Assembly: GCF_026914265.1 (NCBI RefSeq)
Contig: NC_069124.1
Coordinates: 54,331,888 to 54,395,887 of the forward strand
Reading direction: 5' to 3'
DNA length: 64,000 bases
Source: Mya arenaria
Lineage: Eukaryota; Mollusca; Bivalvia; Myida; Myidae
Shown here: positions 34,290-45,720 of the stretch, piece after piece
Layout of the letters: each line of letters begins with the position of its first letter
Numbering within the stretch: position 1 is the stretch's first letter
Translations under genes and position numbers: made by a program
Notes under the pieces: generated by a model
What the model was told of the DNA's origin: nothing
The model's input: only the letters and a program-made list of their open reading frames with translations
Database searches by the model: none

Positions 34290-34440
34290 AACCAGTCAGT
34301 TGTAAACACGGCCCCAAAATCCGGGAAATAACGGGGACTTTGACTTTCGGTCCAGCCAATCAAAGGTAAAATCTCCGCCCTGCGGGGACAGACTGCTGTT
34401 AGAATACCCGCCAAATGCCACTGCACCCCAGGGACATCCT
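34290..34440 (-). mobile_element. GC-rich MITE family B, partial
   Basis: Begins ACCAGTCAGTTGTAAACACG and runs through GGGGACTTTGACTTTCGGTC in the orientation opposite to copy 1. The far end is missing. Confidence 0.75.
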
Positions 34441-34506
34441 GTTATTTGAAATTGAATGCTTTGAAATTGGGAAAAAATCAGGATGAGGCGCAATCTTCTT
34501 TAAATA

Positions 34507-34575
34507 TCTCGCGAGATCTCGGGAAACTCAGGGAAAACGCGGACAAGATGGTGTCCAAGATGGCGCGAAAAAATG
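34507..34575. promoter_or_regulatory. Promoter-like motif cluster
   Basis: TCTCGCGAGA (34507-34516) is the known BANP/CpG-promoter palindrome. It is followed by AAGATGG (34545) and AAGATGGCG (34557), which resemble YY1 sites, and by GCGCGAAAA, an E2F-like site. CpGs are concentrated here in an otherwise AT-rich region. No start codon of a recognisable gene follows, so any transcript would be uncharacterised. Function is inferred from vertebrate motif knowledge. Confidence 0.35.
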
Positions 34576-35188
34576 AAAAATTACCCCTGGTCTTTTATTA
34601 CGTTTGACATAAAGTAGTTAATGGTATAAACAACAATGAATTCTACTACTAGTCATCTTAAGCTAATGAAATATTTATAACATATGATTTCAAACCACTT
34701 TTTCCATTTGTAATGAAAATTGTGAGGAACATATGAAAAAAAACATTAAAACACGTGTTTTTTTTGTGATCCAGTTTTTTTAAAAGTTTTCTGTAAGTCT
34801 GTTTTAAACTTTAAGCAAATTAGTTAAGAATTCATTGTTAGAAACATCATTATAGGCTTTAACTGTTCGCTTTTAGTCAACTTGAGTCAAGAGGACCTAT
34901 TTGTCTGGAAACAAATGTGTTCTTAAAATGGGTGGGGTAAATTGGTGTTTCAAAAAGTCGACAACTTCACGTTTATAAATGCTCAATTATGTTTGTGTGA
35001 ACATTACTTAAAAGGGTTTTTTAGATATTCAGTTTCATATTTAGTTCATATTTGTATTTCACTCAATTTTGATGTCATTAATGCCGCCTAGAATGTTCCT
35101 CGTGTAATGGCAATGTTCTACCAGATTCCAGTAAAACTTTGACTTGACTCGATTTTATTGGCGAACAAAGAATGGCAAAGTGTATTTC

Positions 35189-35314
35189 ATACTCGTGAAA
35201 TATAGCTTGTGATGCCCACTCGGTGATATATATCACGATCTTAAACGGAAACAGACAATAATCCTCTATATATTTCACCGAGTGAGCACCAAAAGTTATA
35301 TTTCTCGAGTGGCG
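35189..35314. repeat. Imperfect hairpin repeat
   Basis: ACTCGTGAAATATAGCTTGT..CACTCGGTGA pairs with TTTCACCGAGTGAGCACC..TATATTTCTCGAGT. Related pieces (CACCGAGTTTGCACCAAAAG, GTGAAATATATTACGATC) flank the hairpin at 41071. A MITE is likely. Confidence 0.6.
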
Positions 35315-35329
35315 TAGTAATGAGTACAA

Positions 35330-35858
35330 TTATATCTTTCTTTTCTTTCAAATCGTATGCAAACAATAAGTAAAATAGGAAATAACGTAGTCTAGAAATG
35401 GTATTAAATAAATTACGTTAAATTGTATGTGCAAGTTCCATCATTTCGAAAATGACGTCCTTCGGTTTGAGCCCCAAACCTGTGCGCTAAATAGGCTAAA
35501 ACTTCAAAACAGTGAAAATTATCAAAATGATATTTGCAATGTTTGAACAGTTAAATATTTGTATTTCACTGATAAATCATGTAATATATTAAATCGCATT
35601 AACAGAAATCAATTTCAAAAGTCGATATTTGTTCAACAGTCAGTAACAACCGTTTTGAAAAAAGAGATTTAGTCTGAACTTATTTTGCACAAAATGGCTG
35701 TAATTGAATCTTTTAATTTTAATTTCTTGATAGCTCTTAAAAACACTGACTTTAAGTCACCATTTATTTCTTGCTTTTTAATTTTACAAAAATTCCTCAA
35801 CTGTGATGATCAAGCTACACGTATTCCACTATATTTATGGAAAATTTAGTGTATAGTA
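35330..35858. other. No gene recognised
   Basis: AT-rich sequence left of the second foldback-like element. No feature supported. Confidence 0.5.
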
Positions 35859-35874
35859 CATCTGACGGGAGCAG

Positions 35875-36088
35875 GACTTTTCAACCCCAAGACTTTTCAA
35901 CCCTTTCTCAAAACGAAGACTTTTCAACCCTTAGACTTTTCAACCCCTATTTTAAAGACTTTTCAACCCCTACCTGTTTGGACTTTTCAACCCCTAAATC
36001 AAAGACTTTTCAACCCCTAGTTGAAATATTTTAATAGCCATATTGAAGACTTTTCAACCCCTATATCAAAGACTTTTCAACCCCTATT
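35875..36088 (+). repeat. GACTTTTCAACCCC array, left arm
   Basis: Nine copies of GACTTTTCAACCC(C/T) at irregular spacing of about 14-37 bases. The open frame across it is a repeat artefact. Confidence 0.9.
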
Positions 36089-37638
36089 ATTTTTTGTCAG
36101 CCAGGAGTTGTCTTGTTCATTGTTTTTTTACGATGATGTGCGTATGTATTCAATAGAGTAAAGGTTAACAGTTAATGGTTAGTGTTTTTCAATATGCTAT
36201 AATATTCGGTACATTAACAATGGTACAGTAAAGTAAGATTTTGATGCCTGGTTACCCTGAACAGTTGTTGTAAACAGTATTATTCTAAAGGGTTAGGTAT
36301 GACATATTTGAATGAATTCACATATATTATGGACAAAGTTATGACCATACTTTTGTTCTTTAAATAACAAATTTGAATAATTGCAAAAAAAAAAAAAAAA
36401 ATGCAAAGAAGGATTTACGGAACAATCTCCTTATTTTGCTTGTAAAACGCCCATAAAAACCTCAATTTGAACATTTATAAAACTTTCATTGCTTTTAAAA
36501 AAGGTCAACAGTCGGAACATTTTGTTGTAGTACCATTTTAGTACAGTTTGATTTTAGTTGTTGATAATGTAATCAATAATGTATTATCTAAAAATTCTGA
36601 GATTTGGGGGTATAAATAAATTAAACACATTTTTTGTTTGGTTTTATATCCGGAAAATCATACACAAGATTTATCAAGCTGCTCATAGTTTGGAATGTTG
36701 GCAATCAGAGTATTACAACCTTAATTAACTGCCACTTTCAAGTTACTATACCCTAAATTAAAGGTGTTATGAAGCCCCTTAATCCCTTAGGAATTTATGA
36801 CCATGTCACACATGTTGCCCATTAATGGATGTGCGACCTTCATTACATTCTTTAATTGCATTTTTTTTTACATATATACCACTTTATAATAGAATGTCCT
36901 GATTTTTTGAATCTGAGAAAAAAACATAAATAAAATCTTATGTTACACTTATGTAAAATTTTATCAACACATTTTAAAAGCATTTAGCACTTAGTGATAA
37001 AAAATGTTTATTCTCTTCCGATTTTTGATATTATTGGCATGATGTTGTTTATTCATTGTTTAAAAATGTTTCATCTTGGCTTGCCATATCAAATTATAAT
37101 TCTATGTTATTCTATTTGTAATTTGACAGCATTTGAAACTTAATCTATAACACATTTCTAACAACTTTGAACTCAATGTATACTTTTGTATTTCTTAAAC
37201 TTCGTCTGCTAAATCTAGATATTTTGAAATATTATGAAGAATTTTATTTGAAGTTCAACTCTTTTTATTGATGACAAAATATGTTTTAAAAAGTGTTTAA
37301 AAAAAGAAAACGATATGCTGTTTCAATTAATTTAGGGAGCAGTACCATGCACATGATATATTGTGTGAGGATTTCCTCAGGGAGATAGGGAAGATTTATG
37401 ACTAAGCGACTAAATTAGCTAAAAGGAAAGTCAATCATTTTTTTTTTGTATTTCAATGTAAATCAATATTTTATGAATTATTGTATTATCATGTGTTTCA
37501 AGTATGTATATTTTGTATGTATTACATATTTTCTGTCTGTTATATTTTTATTCTTAATATATTCTTGATTTTTAAAAGAAATTTCAAAATAAATTGTTTA
37601 CTGTTGTAGTTATTTTCTAAAAAAAGGTGAGAAAATAA

Positions 37639-37823
37639 GGGGTTGAAAAGTCTTTGTTTATTAGGGGTTGAAAAGTCTTTGTTTATTAGGGGTTGAAAAG
37701 TCTTTGTTTTAGGGAGGGTTGAAAAGTCTTAGCACTTTTAGGGCTTGAAATGACAAAGGGGTTGAAAAGTCTTTGATTTCACAAATGACAAAGGGGTTGA
37801 AAAATCTTGGGGTTGAAAAGTCT
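37639..37823 (-). repeat. GACTTTTCAACCCC array, right arm (inverted)
   Basis: Seven good and one degenerate copies of GGGGTTGAAAAGTC, the inverse of the left-arm motif, several separated by TTTGTTTATTA. Confidence 0.9.
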
Positions 37824-37838
37824 GACAGCCCATCTGAC

Positions 37839-40365
37839 ATGCCATGTATATTTTTGTCAGTACACTGATGCAAAACAGTTTTTTTATGTATTTGTTTTAT
37901 CTTACAATTTAATTAAATTTCTTTAAAAATGTCTGAAATAAAGCATTCCTTTCAAGCAACTCCATTATAAACTGTAATTTTCATAATCAGATTTAATTCC
38001 CAACTGTTAATGTATAACAATTAAAAGACTTCTTAATTCTACCAGCATTTTTATGAAAACATAGCTTATAGCAAATTTAATTAACTTATTAATGTGTGTT
38101 TGCTGAATGTTTTTAGTTTCCAAGCAAAATGAATAATATTGTCATGAAAGTTGTTAACAGCAAAATTTCGAAACATCACTTCAAGTCACCTTTGCGCAAG
38201 CATTGTACTTCAAACTTCAGATCTCAAGAATATCCGATCTACTTCTTCGCTAGTCATATTTATCAGCAAAAGCTCATGAATACCAGGTAGTGCCCAAACA
38301 TCCATACTGCATAAACAAAAGAAAAATGGAATCAATTCTTTACAATGCAGTTACAAAATCGCATCCATTTAATATGTATACAGCTGGAAATAAGCGTGCT
38401 ATGTCAAATGTTGATTTAAAACATGTTACTTTTTTTGAAATTGTAGAAGAACTAAGTTGTGTTTTCACATAATATTATGTACCTCAAGCTTAAGATAATT
38501 GTCTTTGTTGTCATACGTCAATATTAATATTGTTGCCTAAATAAGAAATTTCAACTCTTACCTTAAAAAGTCTATGAAATTTAAATACATTATAATCAAA
38601 GCAAATGCAAACTTAAAAGACAAAACCTATTCTTGTAGAAAAAGTCGAATATTTTCCTAATTTAAACCAAATATTCAATTAATAGCTGTTCCAGTTTAGC
38701 ATTATAATGCATTGAAATTAATACGTTTCTTTTTGCATCTCTCAAGTTATAAACTGTTTTGTCCCCCTTGAAGCAAATTCTGCAATCACGCCAACTGATG
38801 AACTTTGAAGATGACTCGTGGTTTTGGGTGAAATACTATAACATGGATATTTTTGAAAAAAAAAAAATAGGTAGGATTTCAATTTGTTAATACCACTAAA
38901 AAGGATATATCAGTCATCATCAGTCTTAAAAAATATTACTTATTTGTTATCATCAAATTAATGCGAATCAAAACATTGCAATTTAATAAGAGAACCTCGC
39001 TAGTGCCGGTGTTATTTTATATATATGCTCGGGTATCCTAAAACAATTATTATTTTTACTCGCCAAAACAACCGAATATATTGTCTCCTCGAATAAATGA
39101 GAAATAACCATAAATATAAGTATTTCTGCCAATAAGGCTTATAATGAAACACATATAACTTCAAATTGTATTGAACATAGTCCGCACTGTGTGATCTTTC
39201 TCGAATTTCCAATATGATATGATTTCCAAATACAAATATACCTTAATTTGTAATTGCACAGAGCTTTTGTTTCATTGGTTTCATTTTTACCTAGGAAGTG
39301 AGAAAGGTAGCAAACGTATTGGATAACATAATTATTTTACTCTTTGTTTCATGTAGAAAGCCGTAATATCTTGTTTTCTTAGCATCCCTTGATTACGCTT
39401 AATTTGCAAAAAGCGCGCTAATTGAAATGTTGCCACGTGCGTCTTGGCGCATGCCGGCAGAAGGCAACTTATATAAGGTAACGGTTTCTTTGGTAATTGT
39501 TGCCGTTTTTTGATATCAGAACTTACTGCGACCCACTCTAAATAAAACCTTGGCACTCATGACAACTTTCAAAATAGGCCTTAAATAGGTCATTGGCATA
39601 GAGATGGCTGAGCATTTTGTTTCTAATATAAAACAAATCATTTTTTATTTGACAAGAAACATCAAAAGAATAGACATCAAAGAGCTTCCATGTCAAAACA
39701 TGTTTACGTTGTTTTCGTTTCCAGCAAATCCGCTTTAAAGTGAACAGAAAAGTGATTGCAAATTTGATTGAGTTTAGTCCATCATGGCGCAAGAATTTAC
39801 AAATAATTGCTCTGTTCAGTGTTTACACAACTTTAACTTTGAATGACCTTTTCGTTTGTTGCCAATATTCCGCAGATCATTGAAAGGCCATTTACTGGCA
39901 ACGTCGTTGGGAATTGAAGCTTTTACGTCTAAGGTCAGGCCGAGTCCATCTATGGCAATTGTAGAAAGCAATACAACTTAATGCTCCCACATTGTCACAA
40001 CAAAACGATGTTATGCTTCACACTCATGTAAAATGACAGTTAAAATAAAAAGCTTTGCATATATCTTAGTTGTCTTTGTAAATATTGCTTTAATATCTAA
40101 AAATAGCAAAAGCGAAAACAAGTTCCGATTTCATCTGTGTCTATCATGAACGCAGAATTTACAAAAAAAATATACAATTTTTAATCGAACGCGATCTGGA
40201 CGGACGTCTAAATATTGAGCTCATGCAGGAATACTTTGAAGACTCGTAGATTCAGAAGAGTTATAAACAATAAATATATATAAAATCAGTTCCTTACTTG
40301 GAAAAAGCTAGATGTTTTGTTTACTGTGTTACGGATGTAAGTTGGAAAAACGCTCATTCTTGCGT
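37839..40365. other. No gene recognised
   Basis: AT-rich region. Open frames at 38290-38472, 39012-39212, 39332-39556 and 39538-39792 have no domain, no splice context and low-complexity composition. I do not call them genes. Confidence 0.5.
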
Positions 40366-40369
40366 TAAA

Positions 40370-40697
40370 CCAACTAGAGTCACTGTAAGAAACATTAGTT
40401 TACTCGGGAACCAACTAGAGTCACTGTAAGAAACATTAGTTTACTCGGGAACCAACTAGAGTCACTGTAAGAAACATTAGTTTACTCGGGAACCAACTAG
40501 AGTCACTGTAAGAAACATTAGTTTACTCGGGAACCAACTAGAGTCACTGTAAGAAACATTAGTTTACTCGGGAACCAACTAGAGTCACTGTAAGAAACAT
40601 TAGTTTACTCGGGAACCAACTAGAGTCACTGTAAGAAACATTAGTTTACTCGGGAACCAACTAGAGTCACTGTAAGAAACATTAGTTTACTCGGGAA
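40370..40697. repeat. Perfect 41-bp tandem repeat, 8 copies
   Basis: The unit starts CCAACTAGAGTCACTGTAAG and ends TTTACTCGGGAA. Copies begin at 40370, 40411, 40452, 40493, 40534, 40575, 40616 and 40657. I find no substitution between copies, except that the last lacks the CC start of a ninth. This points to recent expansion or an assembly artefact. Confidence 0.95.
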
Positions 40698-41070
40698 AAA
40701 ATGAGACAAGAAACGTAATTTGCTTTTCGCTATAACAAACAACATTTTATGCATTCTGAGCTTCTGCTACGATTTTTGAAAATAAATAAATAACTAAATA
40801 AATAAATAAATATTTATTTATTTATTTAAAAAAATATGAAGATATATAACGATCTTAAAGCGATAATCCTATCTGAATCGAGATTTATTTTGCTTCCTGC
40901 AATAACCAAGTGTGACGTCAAACACCATGTGGTATGTCCACACTGATATATTAAACGGATAATTCTTTGTTACATTTTAAGGTCATAACATATTCCACCG
41001 AGTTTGCACCAAAAGCTAAATTTCACGTATGTGGTAGACACGACTGAACTATTTACTTATGGTGTTTAAA

Positions 41071-41303
41071 GGGCAGTAATGTCATGTGCGTCCAGGTTTC
41101 CTGGTTCCTTTTTTGGGCTGATACACGTCATCGATTCGGTGAGTATTAACACTGTTTTCTATATGTCATTCGGTGCACAAGGTCGTTTCTAAAAAAATAT
41201 CGTTGAAACATATAGAAAACAGTGTTAATACTCACCGAATCGAGGACGTTTCTAAGCCCAAACAATGAACCAGGAAACCTGAAGGCACCTGATATTACTG
41301 CCC
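41071..41303. mobile_element. Long hairpin MITE
   Basis: The left arm (GGGCAGTAATGTCATGTGCG..CGATTCGGTGAGTATTAACA) and right arm (TGTTAATACTCACCGAATCG..GATATTACTGCCC) are inverted over about 95 bases with few mismatches. The spacer is about 45 bases. No target duplication seen. Confidence 0.8.
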
Positions 41304-42115
41304 TTGTCATGATGTGAAATATATTACGATCTTACACTGTAAACAACATTTTTTTCTTTTTATTTCATCATATTTTAAGTCGGCGTGCGATATTCCTTTA
41401 TAAATCAAAATTACAACATATGTATGCGCAGTATTTTTAATCAAGGTCTATATCAACGATGACCATTCATCGACACAAGTATACTGTACATTTATTTTAT
41501 CGCAAGGTAGCACTCTATTAAAAAGTTACAATTCTTAACCATTTGGCCACACGTTTATAAGTTATGATGGTGTAGATACGGATCAAAGCCCTATTGATTG
41601 ATGAATTTTAATGCACTTTATAGTATGAGATAACTACCAACATGAGAAAGAGAGTCATATTGAACATGTATAGCAACAAAAGCCAGATGTTTCACACTCT
41701 AAAAACTTAACTTTTTTGGTAATGGTAGGCAGATAATTCTGTATAAACTTTTATTTCAATCGGTGACAGTGCTAAGTGTGACTCTATGAAAGATTGATAG
41801 TAATATAAAGGAAAAAAACATTATTTTACTGAAACGTGTAAAAGCTGCTTCCAGTGTCATATGTTTTCGAATTCGATGTTTGTGTTCATTGTTTGGACAC
41901 CACGGTGACAGAAGATTCTTCATGGTTTTCATGAAACATATGAACACAATTTGTGATTAAGGAAGAATTTGTAAGTATTCGAAATAAACTTTTTACATTC
42001 AAATATTATTGTTTCTGCTTTGAAGGTCGCTTAAAGATACATTTGAACAAAGTTCTCCACGTTGTAGACATGTAAAGACGTGCTTTTAAAGATGCGTATA
42101 GAGCAATTTTTTGAA
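41304..42115. other. No gene recognised
   Basis: AT-rich spacer. The minus-strand frame at 41756-41947 is not supported as a gene. Confidence 0.45.
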
Positions 42116-42190
42116 TAATTAGTAACATAGTTACTAGGCATAATTAGTAACATAGTTACCGGGCATAATTAGTAACATAGTTACTGGGAA
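42116..42190. repeat. 25-bp tandem repeat, 3 copies
   Basis: TAATTAGTAACATAGTTACT followed by (A/G)GGCA, repeated three times with single substitutions. Confidence 0.9.
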
Positions 42191-42479
42191 CTTTTTTCTG
42201 GGGAAATATTTGTCGTTCATTTGGCAAACATCAGGAGCGTTACTATGCTCATGTTTCAACCAATTCATAGTTTGAACTTCATGCACAGCGCTTATATCTA
42301 CATTCTAATTTAGTTCACAATTACCAAATACATTTTTTAGGGTTCAATGTTCTTAGTTAGTCCTCAAGATAACATGCTTTTAAATTGGTGCTTTTCAATT
42401 TTATGAAGTATTTTGGTAACATTTTTTTATAGAATAACAATGTTACATACCATTATAGCTACACCATGAAATAGAAGCA

Positions 42480-42719
42480 ATGTCCGTTGAAGAGACCGTA
42501 GATTTCCTACCAGTTTACTCAAGTAATTTATCATGGAGTTGTTACTGTCACACTAAGCGGATTCTAACCCAATTCGGAGAAAAGCATGCAACTTCGGGTA
42601 CTTTTTCTGAAGAATTCTACCTGAGCAAAAAATACAGTGAAGCTGCTACAATAACTCAAGAATACAAAAGCCTCAAACTTCGTCAAACTGCGCATCCGAA
42701 TGTCAGTTTAGGCACATAA
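42480..42719 (+). CDS. Small hypothetical protein
   Basis: A 79-codon ATG frame with balanced codon use and raised GC relative to its flanks. An acceptor-like TTTTTTTATAG lies about 45 bases upstream. The protein is polar with several Cys and Lys, with no signal peptide and no membrane segment. I recognise no family. It may be a terminal exon or a chance frame. Confidence 0.3.
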   Translation: MSVEETVDFLPVYSSNLSWSCYCHTKRILTQFGEKHATSGTFSEEFYLSKKYSEAATITQEYKSLKLRQTAHPNVSLGT

Positions 42720-42963
42720 ATTATTTCGAAAAGTTTATGTTAAATGTCTAAAGACAAAACAAACTTATTAATTCCTGAAACTAGAGCTTGTATTTCTTTG
42801 CTTGCCTGACTAATAGGACATATTCCATCACGAACTTCCAATAATGTACATAAACAAAAAAGAAATGTCAAAGACAAATAATGACATATAATTGAAGAGG
42901 TAATTATTAGCATTGCATGATAGACCACATTTAAAGCATTGTCCATAATTACCCGCGGACTCG

Positions 42964-43037
42964 TATAAAAGAGGACCCCAGATGGTTCACAATTATTGGA
43001 GCAACAAAGAGACAGGAGCGTACCTGAGTTTGTTCGC
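42964..43037 (+). promoter_or_regulatory. TATA promoter and 5' untranslated exon
   Basis: TATAAAA at 42964-42970 is followed about 30 bases later by a likely start site and then, at 43038, a consensus donor GTAAGT. This is the best core promoter in the window. It could serve the signal-peptide exon at 43394 (acceptor near 43383) or, by a longer intron, the 7TM receptor whose ATG at 45906 follows an acceptor-like ACAACAG. Confidence 0.5.
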
Positions 43038-43393
43038 GTAAGTTGTTTTAAAACAAATCTTCTGAATGTATTTCAGATCGAAATAATACTATAAACGTAT
43101 TTTAGATATAGGAGTTTATAGAGCAATAATGTAAAACAATGTGTGTTTCATGTTTTTATTATTTTATTTTCATTTATACTTGGTTAATAACAAAATCGTA
43201 AACTTGAAAACCATTCTCATTAATTCACAAACCATATTTTTAAATTATTTTACATAAGATAAATTGCTTCATTAGTTTGACGGACCTGTAGCTAGAATTC
43301 TTTTTTATTATATCACTGTTATATAGCGTATTGTTTAAAGTAACAGTAAATGCCATCAACGAACATAATGTCTGCATTGTTAGATAGTGTTAT

Positions 43394-43497
43394 ATGTGGA
43401 CTACCGGTATGTTATTGTTTGTGCTGATAATTAACAACTGTCACTGTGAGCAGAAACACACGGCTGTCCGGAAATTCTTGATAGCGCTATATCCTAA
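43394..43497 (+). CDS. Signal-peptide exon interrupted by a MITE
   Basis: The ATG at 43394 opens a frame whose first 18-20 residues are a classic signal peptide: a hydrophobic Leu-Leu-Phe-Val-Leu-Ile-Ile core followed by Asn-Asn-Cys-His-Cys. A short basic stretch follows, and then the frame runs into MITE B copy 2 at 43497. An acceptor-like TTGTTAG precedes it by about 10 bases. No donor is evident before the MITE, so the gene may be broken, or the MITE may be exonised, extending the frame to 43639. A secreted peptide is inferred; the mature product is unknown. Confidence 0.4.
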
Positions 43498-43802
43498 TGC
43501 ACCAGTCAATTGTTACAACGGCCCCCAGGTCCGGTGGTATACCGGGGATAGCCGAGGAAATGGGCCGTGTTTTAACTTTCAAGGTGGCCCCGCGGTGCGG
43601 GGTGGTTTTGTCTTCGCGGGGAATAATAGCGGGGAATAGTCCTTACCTAAAGTCCCTAGGGTGCGGGGGCATTTGGCGGGGGTTTTACCAGCAGTTCGTC
43701 CCCGCAGGGCGGTGATTTTACCCTGGCTTGGCTGGACCGAAAGTCAAGGTCCCCGCTATTCCCCGGACCTGGGAGGGCCGTGGTTATAATTGACTGGTGC
43801 AT
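43497..43802. mobile_element. GC-rich MITE family B, copy 2
   Basis: Begins ATGCACCAGTCAATTGTTAC and ends ATAATTGACTGGTGCAT. Same orientation and interior as copy 1. Confidence 0.88.
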
Positions 43803-44124
43803 AACCTCCAACTATCACATAGAGCTATTTAATACTTAATGTACTAAATTTATCACATTTATTTAAATTTTTCATCTAATTCCATAATCATCACCATTTT
43901 CGTTTTTATAGTCGTCATTATCATTGGCGTGCAACTATCCATCAACAACAAAAGCAGTAGTATCAATACCGTCGTCTTCGTATTACAAAAAAAATCTTTC
44001 ATAGATGATAACGATGATGATGATGATGATGATGAATTCACTCGTCGTTGCTGCTGAAAACGGCATAACATAGCTCGTCTCAAACTGTTCAAGCGTAATG
44101 GACCTTCATAATTCTCATCATCGT

Positions 44125-44126
<2 letters not shown>

Positions 44127-44207
<81 letters not shown>

Positions 44208-44237
44208 TATTATCATCATTATCATCATCATCAGCAT

Positions 44238-44282
<45 letters not shown>
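44127..44282. repeat. (CAT)n/(CAG)n compound microsatellite
   Basis: About 110 bases of CAT/ATC repeats pass into about 45 bases of CAG repeats. A separate GAT tract lies at about 44004-44034. The poly-His, poly-Ile, poly-Ala and poly-Asp frames here are artefacts. Confidence 0.95.
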
Positions 44283-44337
44283 CTATTAACGTATATATAA
44301 TAATATTGCATTTGAAGAGATCGGCATAACAATTATA

Positions 44338-44705
44338 GGGCCGCCGCAGTATTCCTACGGTCACATACTGTAGCAGTCACAATTGTTATGGTAGGGGAAC
44401 GACTTTTTTTTGAATTTTTGGACAGGGAAAACCTGCGGCTGCCATACGGCCTAAGGTGATGAAGTGCAGTCGCCTTAGGGCGTTCCTGCGGCGGCCGTAG
44501 GTTTCTGAAAAATACTCAAACCGACACAAGGTAGCTACGGCATTTCTATTCTACGGCGAACTCAGAAATGAAGACAGTCATAAATATGTAATCATACGGC
44601 AATCCCTACGGCCTGTAAATTATAAGGTTACTCTGCGGCCACCGTAGATCCTCTGCGGCTGCTGCACGCATCTCTCGATTTCGAGGGACTACGGCCGCCG
44701 TATCC
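44338..44705. repeat. GC-rich block of CTGCGGC / TACGGC motifs
   Basis: CTGCGGC and TACGGC/GCCGTA motifs recur on both strands at least ten times in about 370 bases, with a larger inverted relation between the two ends (GGCCGCCGCAG.. and ..CTACGGCCGCCGTA). Probably a decayed palindromic element. No frame. Confidence 0.5.
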
Positions 44706-44723
44706 TAGTCGAAGAGTAGAGTT

Positions 44724-44930
44724 CACTGGCATCGGATTTTCAAAACAATCATTTTTTTTTTTAAATAAAAAAAAATCTTATAATTCCGAACTAAAAATTA
44801 TAATACCGAAAATGTGAAAAAATACTGTCATGAAAACTATTTTTTTTATAAATATGCACTTTGCATATATTTATAAAAACAAACAAACTATTTTAAAAAA
44901 ACGATTGAGTTTGAAAATCCGGTGCCAGTG
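44724..44930. mobile_element. 207-bp MITE with 9-bp target duplication
   Basis: Terminal inverted repeats start CACTGGCA(T/C)CGGATTTTC. Both ends are flanked by AGTAGAGTT (44715-44723 and 44931-44939), a perfect 9-bp duplication. The length of the duplication is typical of Mutator-like elements; that assignment is inference. The core is A/T homopolymer-rich. Confidence 0.85.
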
Positions 44931-45362
44931 AGTAGAGTTATAACAGAAACTATGAACAAAGCTAAGATGTGTTTGTGAAACCGACCCATCTATGCTTAGC
45001 TTCTTTCCCAACCACATTCCCCTGTATGCCCGATATATCGACGGGTTTAAAGATAATCATAACAAAGCATGTTTAAACAGTATTTTATAGCAAATATATA
45101 TTGTATTCAGCAATCTTATTATATTATAATTTGCGACAGCATCTAAATCACAAACACAGGCAAATAAAGACAAAAATAAAAAATTCAACGTTAGGTAAAA
45201 CATATGATATCAAAAAAAAACCTAAACACAGACCCCCTAAAAATCGACCCAACCGAAATATTTTTTTGTTAATTGTGCTAATATGCGACAAAGTTCTTAG
45301 ACACCAATTATTGTCCGTCCGACGCAGTTTCACACCTTTTCCAAAATTTCAAAATGTGAACC

Positions 45363-45720
45363 TTAAAGCTGCACTCTCACAGATTGAACGTTTTCACAAC
45401 TTTTTTATATTTTGTCTTGGAACGAGTTAATTAATGCGTAAATGCATGAATACCAGTGATATAAGACTGCTGGCAAAAAATCAGATCGCTGATTTTCATA
45501 AAGTTCTAAAATTGATGTTTTATGCATTTTTCTTAAACCGTTAGTAGCGCTTTTAGCCATAAGACATTTATTTTAGATCGGAAATATGAATACCTGCCAT
45601 CTGATCCTTTGTGTGCACTCTTATATCATTGGCTATCAGATAGTTACGCGAAAATTGGCTCGTTTCAAGACAAAAAAAATCAAAAAAATAATCAAAACTA
45701 TATATCTGTGAGAGTGCAGC
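45363..45720. mobile_element. MITE family A, copy 5
   Basis: Starts TTAAAGCTGCACTCTCACAG and ends ATCTGTGAGAGTGCAGC. Located just upstream of the 7TM receptor. Confidence 0.85.

Larger units (their letters stand above)
35867..37830. mobile_element. Second foldback-like element with 8-bp duplication
   Basis: The termini are GGGAGCAGGACTTTTCAACC and its imperfect inverse (GGTTGAAAAGTCTGACAGCCC). Directly outside both ends is the same 8-mer, CATCTGAC (35859-35866 and 37831-37838), a clean target-site duplication. Each arm is a short tandem array of the same 14-base motif. The 1.5-kb core is AT-rich with no coding frame, so the element is non-autonomous. An 8-bp duplication fits hAT or P-like transposases among known superfamilies. 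Which enzyme moved it is not visible. Confidence 0.85.

Noticed and set aside
40370..40697. CRISPR array
   Set aside because: Perfect head-to-tail repeats without spacers.
44089..44364. Poly-His, poly-Ile, poly-Ala/Asp frames
   Set aside because: Artefacts of the CAT/CAG microsatellite.
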